Assembly: GCA_014379785.1 (NCBI GenBank)
Contig: JACMLD010000415.1
Coordinates: 1-9,319, forward strand
DNA length: 9,319 nt
DNA from: Chitinophagaceae bacterium
Lineage (GTDB): Bacteria; Bacteroidota; Bacteroidia; Chitinophagales; Chitinophagaceae
Reading direction: 5' to 3'
Every line of letters begins with the position of its first letter. Within the stretch, counting starts at the first letter, position 1. Positions 5,480-9,319 of this stretch are shown here, in pieces. A program made the translations under genes and the position numbers. The notes under the pieces are model-generated. The model saw nothing but the letters and a program-made list of their open reading frames with translations, was not told the origin of the DNA and searched no databases.

Positions 5480-8080
5480 ATGAAGATAATCAAGACTCAG
5501 GGCATTGCTATACGCAGCAATGACACATCAGCGGATGATCATGTGAATGGGCATCAAAGGGAACAGAAGTTTGACGAGCATGATGTGCTGCACAAGCTGA
5601 AGCATTTTCTTCCAACGCAGACGCCGTTAAAGGATTTTATTCACCATAATTCCCTGCACGCGTTTCAGGAAATGAAATTTTATGATGCCATATTCAAGGC
5701 GTCAAAAATGTTTGGATTCCAGGTAACGTTGCAACTGGCAGATTTCAGGGAATTGTACAATATCGGAAGAATAAAAAAACCTGTACTGGAGCGCTTGTTG
5801 AAAGAGAAAAAAGGCGAAGCACTGGTAGCAGAGTGGCTGCCGCGCATGCTCGGTAAACCGTATGACACTGCAACCCATCCAAGGATTGGAGATCTGAGAT
5901 CAGAGTGGAAAAGAATCTTTAAAACAGATCTCGACAATCAGATTCAGCCGTTGCTTTTCAGAATCGTTTGCAGCTACCTCGATCAGGGCATTGCGATGTG
6001 GCAATTTCCTGCCGATGGCAACGGATTTTTATCATCCGTACGCGCATTGGAAGCAGACAGTTTCTCCAGTTTTTTTAAAACAAGAAAAGTACGCGAACTC
6101 TTCCTGAGTGGAAAGACGGGATTGCATGACCTGCTGAAAATGATTGTAGGAGACGAAAACTATTTCGAACAATATCTTTTCGACCAGCAGTTTACTCACC
6201 GGGGATGGTCAGGCATGGCCTCTGCCGTGGAAGACCAGCCTCAGTCGCTGCTCGACTACCGTAAGATTTCGCTGAAAGAGTTTATCATTTTTGAACTCTT
6301 CCTGGAACTGGACACCATCAGTCATCTTTTTAAAGACAATTGGAAACCTTTGTCGCATTACCTGACCAGGCCGCCGGTGAACCTCTTCGCAGACCATGTG
6401 CAGGATGAATTGAACGAAGTTTTATCACTCTGGCAGGATGCATTTGAATGGAGTTATTACGACGAAGTACTTACGGGAATTTCGCAGGCAGAAGGTCCAG
6501 TGCACAACACAGCGACACCTGAGTTTCAGGCAATGTTTTGCATAGATGAAAGGGAGTGCTCGCTGCGCCGGCATATCGAGCAGACCGATCCCAACTGTGA
6601 AACCTTCGGTACACCCGGATTTTTCTCGGTAGAGTTTTTCTTTCAACCAGAAAACGGAAAGTTTTACGATAAGCTATGTCCGCAACCTGTGACCCCAAAA
6701 TTTCTGATCAAGGAATTTGAAGTGAAAGGAGAACGCAAACACGACCTGCTTTATTCAAATAAAAGTCATGGCTTTGTGGCAGGCTTCCTGCTCAACTTTA
6801 TCATGGGGACATGGTCCGGAATCAGACTGTTTCTCAATCTTTTCAAACCCGTTATGAGTCCGGCTATATCAAACGCATTTTCGCATATGCGCAAGGAGTC
6901 GAAGCTGACAATCGAAAATGATCCGGCCGCGCCACTTGAAAACGGTTTACAGGTAGGATTTACGATAGAAGAGATGGCAGCAAGGGCAGAATCCTTACTC
7001 AGAGGTATTGGTATGATAAAAACCTTCGCACCAGTGGTGTATATCATTGCCCATGGTTCGAGCAGTGCAAACAACCCGCACCATGGTGCGCACGACTGCG
7101 GCGCCTGCAGCGGAAGACCCGGTTCTGTCAATGCGAGGGTGATGGCCTTTATGATAAATCATCCAAAGGTGAGGGAGCTGCTCGCAAAGAAAGGAATCCA
7201 CATTCCGGCTGAGACGCAGTTTGTAGGAGCTTTGCATGATACCGCCGGCGATCAGATCGCATTTTACGACGAATCCATTCTCACGACTGCCAATACAGAG
7301 AGACATCTTAGGAATGCCGACTCATTTGAAAAGGCACTTGACCTCAACGCAAAAGAAAGGTCGAGAAGATTTGCATCCATCAGTTCAAAGATGAGCATCC
7401 GTAAAATCAGAAAGGCGATACTCGATCGATCAGTTTCACTTTTTGAACCGAGGCCGGAGCTAGGTCATGGCACCAACACGCTTTGTATCGTTGGCAGAAG
7501 AGGACTGACAAAATCGGTGTTTCTCGACAGGCGGGCATTCCTCAATTCATACGATTACCGCACGGATCGGGAAGGCAAATTACTCACTGGTTTGATGAAG
7601 CCATTGGGGCCGGTTTGCGGAGGAATAAATCTCGAGTACTATTTTTCGAGGGTCGACAATCATAAACTTGGCGCCGGTACAAAGCTGCCTCACAATGTGA
7701 TGGGTTTGTTTGGCGTTGCCAACAGCAGTGATGGTGATCTTCGTCCGGGACTGCCTGTACAGATGATTGAAGTGCACGACCCTGTGAGGCTATTGATCAT
7801 CGTCGAGCACTTTCCCGAGATAGTGTTGAGGACAATTCAATCGGTACCGGAAATGTATCAGTGGTTTATCAATGAGTGGGTGCACCTTGTTTCGGTGAAT
7901 CCCGAAAACGGTAAATTTTATTATTTCCAGGGCGGAGAGTTTATCCATTATAAAACCCTTGGTGAGAAACCTGGTCAGGTAGGCGACATACATCGTCTCA
8001 TCGAATCGGCAAAGGAGATGGAAACAAATCATATCCTGGATGCAACCCGCGAAAATCTACCGGTTTATTTAATCAACTAA
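5480..8080 (+). CDS. dabA: DabA, inorganic carbon transporter subunit (DUF2309 family)
   Basis: This complete 866-residue member of the DUF2309/UPF0753 family is DabA of the DAB (DIC accumulation) complex. DabA is a carbonic-anhydrase-like zinc protein thought to hydrate CO2 vectorially when bound to the membrane subunit DabB. The zinc-site residues are present in their expected context: C354 and D356 in FCIDEREC, H525 in IAHGSSS, and C540 in HDCGACSGR. These correspond to the C/D/H/C set described in the Halothiobacillus enzyme. Other family blocks are TPLKDFIHHNSLHAFQ (48-63) and VGRRGLTKSVFLDRRAF (671-687). There is no signal peptide; a hydrophobic patch at about 431-455 may contact DabB or the membrane. 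ATG 5480 is the only ATG after an upstream in-frame stop (5462). dabB starts 6 nt after the stop codon, and the small membrane protein gene lies 51 nt upstream, so all three are probably cotranscribed. In a heterotroph it likely supplies bicarbonate for anaplerotic carboxylation. Confidence 0.95.
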   Translation: MKIIKTQGIAIRSNDTSADDHVNGHQREQKFDEHDVLHKLKHFLPTQTPLKDFIHHNSLHAFQEMKFYDAIFKASKMFGFQVTLQLADFRELYNIGRIKKPVLERLLKEKKGEALVAEWLPRMLGKPYDTATHPRIGDLRSEWKRIFKTDLDNQIQPLLFRIVCSYLDQGIAMWQFPADGNGFLSSVRALEADSFSSFFKTRKVRELFLSGKTGLHDLLKMIVGDENYFEQYLFDQQFTHRGWSGMASAVEDQPQSLLDYRKISLKEFIIFELFLELDTISHLFKDNWKPLSHYLTRPPVNLFADHVQDELNEVLSLWQDAFEWSYYDEVLTGISQAEGPVHNTATPEFQAMFCIDERECSLRRHIEQTDPNCETFGTPGFFSVEFFFQPENGKFYDKLCPQPVTPKFLIKEFEVKGERKHDLLYSNKSHGFVAGFLLNFIMGTWSGIRLFLNLFKPVMSPAISNAFSHMRKESKLTIENDPAAPLENGLQVGFTIEEMAARAESLLRGIGMIKTFAPVVYIIAHGSSSANNPHHGAHDCGACSGRPGSVNARVMAFMINHPKVRELLAKKGIHIPAETQFVGALHDTAGDQIAFYDESILTTANTERHLRNADSFEKALDLNAKERSRRFASISSKMSIRKIRKAILDRSVSLFEPRPELGHGTNTLCIVGRRGLTKSVFLDRRAFLNSYDYRTDREGKLLTGLMKPLGPVCGGINLEYYFSRVDNHKLGAGTKLPHNVMGLFGVANSSDGDLRPGLPVQMIEVHDPVRLLIIVEHFPEIVLRTIQSVPEMYQWFINEWVHLVSVNPENGKFYYFQGGEFIHYKTLGEKPGQVGDIHRLIESAKEMETNHILDATRENLPVYLIN

Positions 8081-8086
8081 GAGACT

Positions 8087-9319
8087 ATGTCAATCTACCT
8101 GCAGCTTTTTATCATTTTGCCGATTGCCGGGTTTTTCCTTAGTCTGATGATTCCGCGGAAAAAGGAAAATGTCATTGCAACGCTGGCAATTGCAACGATC
8201 TCTCTTCAGCTTCTGGGATTGCTCGTTTTTGTTGCAGCTTGGCTTTTTAATGGGGCTGATGTGCTCGATGTAAGACATGCGACCTTGTATAAAACCACGA
8301 ACTTCGAAATATTTATCAATTTCTTTTTTGATAAAACCACGGCGGTTTTTGCTGTAGTTGGCGCCTTACTTTGTGCATCGGTTGCAGTATTCAGTCGTTT
8401 TTACCTCCACCGTGAAGAAGGTTTCAAGAGATTTTTCAATAATATCCTTCTGTTTTTTACAGGATATAATATTGTCATTTTCTCCGGCAATTTTGAAACG
8501 CTTTTCATCGGTTGGGAGTTCCTTGGCATATCTTCTTTTTTACTTATTTCGTTTTACCGTGACCGTTATCTGCCGGTTAAGAATGCCATGAAAGTGATAT
8601 CGCTTTACAGAATGAGTGATGTATGTCTCTTGCTGGCCATGTGGCTCAGTCATCATTTCTGGCATGAGAATATCAGCTTTGTAAAAATGGCTGATCCTGT
8701 CTTCCTTACCGACAAGCTGACTCTGCATCCGGGTATGGGCGCGTTGATAGCAGTTGCGTTCCTCATTGCAGCAGCGGCAAAGTCGGCGCAATTCCCTTTC
8801 TCCTCCTGGCTGCCACGTGCAATGGAAGGACCAACCAGCTCGAGCGCAATATTTTATGGTTCACTGTCTGTTCACATTGGTGTTTTTCTTTTGCTGCGCA
8901 CCTTTCCTTTTTGGGAAAACATGACAGGCATCAGGATAGCGATCGGAATAGTAGGGATTACTACCAGTATTATTGCAGCTTACATCACCCGTGTTCAGTC
9001 GACCGTAAAAACGCAGATTGCATACGCTTCGGTGGTGCAGATAGGACTGATCTTTGTTGAAATTGCGCTGGGTCTTCATTTACTGGCTCTGGTGCATTTT
9101 TCTGCAAACGCGTTTCTGAGGACCTGGCAGTTGCTGGTGTCGCCTTCAGTCCTGAGTTACCTGGTCCATAATCAGTTTTATCATTTTGATCCTTCTGCCC
9201 CGAAAAAAGTAAATACAGGTTTCAGAAAAATCAGCAACTCCCTTTATATACTTTCGGTTAAAGAATGGAACCTCGATGCAATGCTTTTCAGATACCTGTG
9301 GAGTCCATTCAAAGAAATC
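8087..9319 (+). CDS. dabB: DabB, proton-conducting membrane subunit (NuoL-like), 3' end cut off
   Basis: Starting at ATG 8087, the frame stays open for 411 codons to the window edge. It encodes a polytopic membrane protein of the proton-conducting antiporter family (complex I NuoL/M/N, Mrp type). Visible hallmarks are GWEFLGISSFLLISF with the membrane glutamate E144, the lysine K232 in AAAKSAQFPFSSWLP, the following AMEGPTSSSAIFYGS loop, K308 in STVKTQIAYASVVQIG, and H337 in LVHFSANAF. These correspond to the conserved Glu/Lys/His proton-path residues of NuoL-like subunits. The partner gene dabA lies 6 nt upstream, which identifies it as DabB rather than a respiratory NuoL. DabB is thought to couple cation (probably proton) flux to CO2 hydration by DabA. 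Hydrophobic helices cover most of the visible length; the C-terminus is missing, so the family length cannot be checked. Sequence searches will often mislabel it as NADH-quinone oxidoreductase subunit L. Confidence 0.92.
   Translation, partial: MSIYLQLFIILPIAGFFLSLMIPRKKENVIATLAIATISLQLLGLLVFVAAWLFNGADVLDVRHATLYKTTNFEIFINFFFDKTTAVFAVVGALLCASVAVFSRFYLHREEGFKRFFNNILLFFTGYNIVIFSGNFETLFIGWEFLGISSFLLISFYRDRYLPVKNAMKVISLYRMSDVCLLLAMWLSHHFWHENISFVKMADPVFLTDKLTLHPGMGALIAVAFLIAAAAKSAQFPFSSWLPRAMEGPTSSSAIFYGSLSVHIGVFLLLRTFPFWENMTGIRIAIGIVGITTSIIAAYITRVQSTVKTQIAYASVVQIGLIFVEIALGLHLLALVHFSANAFLRTWQLLVSPSVLSYLVHNQFYHFDPSAPKKVNTGFRKISNSLYILSVKEWNLDAMLFRYLWSPFKEI

Noticed and set aside
8087..9319. Respiratory NADH dehydrogenase subunit L (nuoL)
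   Set aside because: No other nuo gene is present, and the frame begins 6 nt after dabA, so DabB is the better identification.

Overview
The window reads as chromosomal DNA of a Bacteroidota bacterium, most likely Chitinophagales/Sphingobacteriales-like. Evidence for this is the Bacteroidota-type promoters (TTTG, about 20 nt, TAnnTTTG), A-rich leaders without Shine-Dalgarno sequences, a C-terminal outer-membrane-barrel fragment of a kind common in this phylum, a secreted FAS1 protein, an M13 lipoprotein peptidase ending in VNIW, and gene-end repeats built from 7-nt units. The species assignment is inference from gene content; no rRNA or other marker gene is present.

Layout. 1-255: 3' end of an outer-membrane beta-barrel protein (+). 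256-490: a composite repeat, made of a polypurine/heptad unit, a long hairpin, and an inverted heptad unit. 491-523: terminator for the leftward fasciclin gene (551-1105, -). 1106-1285: divergent intergenic region with a palindrome and a good promoter for the rightward EVE-domain gene (1286-1702). Two bases later comes a dipeptide epimerase gene (1705-2715, +) interrupted by one in-frame TAA at codon 69. 2716-2892: a second composite repeat between convergent genes. 2893-4932: M13-family metallopeptidase lipoprotein (-). 4933-5056: divergent intergenic region with a near-perfect promoter whose predicted start lies essentially on the next ATG. 5057-5428: a small single-span membrane or exported protein of unknown function. 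5480-8080: dabA. 8087 to the window edge: dabB, cut off.

How the genes work together. The right third looks like one operon (small membrane protein, dabA, dabB). DabA and DabB together form the DAB inorganic-carbon accumulation complex: DabB resembles the proton-conducting subunits of complex I, and DabA is a carbonic-anhydrase-like zinc protein. In a heterotrophic Bacteroidota this would supply bicarbonate for carboxylation reactions. The EVE and dipeptide epimerase genes form a tight pair on one promoter. The epimerase probably acted on peptidoglycan-derived dipeptides but appears broken.

Most interesting points: (1) two gene 3' flanks carry the same composite element in the same orientation relative to the preceding stop codon, sharing an identical 20-nt hairpin segment; (2) a clean single-codon nonsense lesion in an otherwise intact epimerase; (3) a predicted leaderless transcript heading the dab operon and an uncharacterised small membrane protein that could be an accessory Dab component. 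I found no CRISPR array, tRNA, rRNA, insertion sequence or phage gene.
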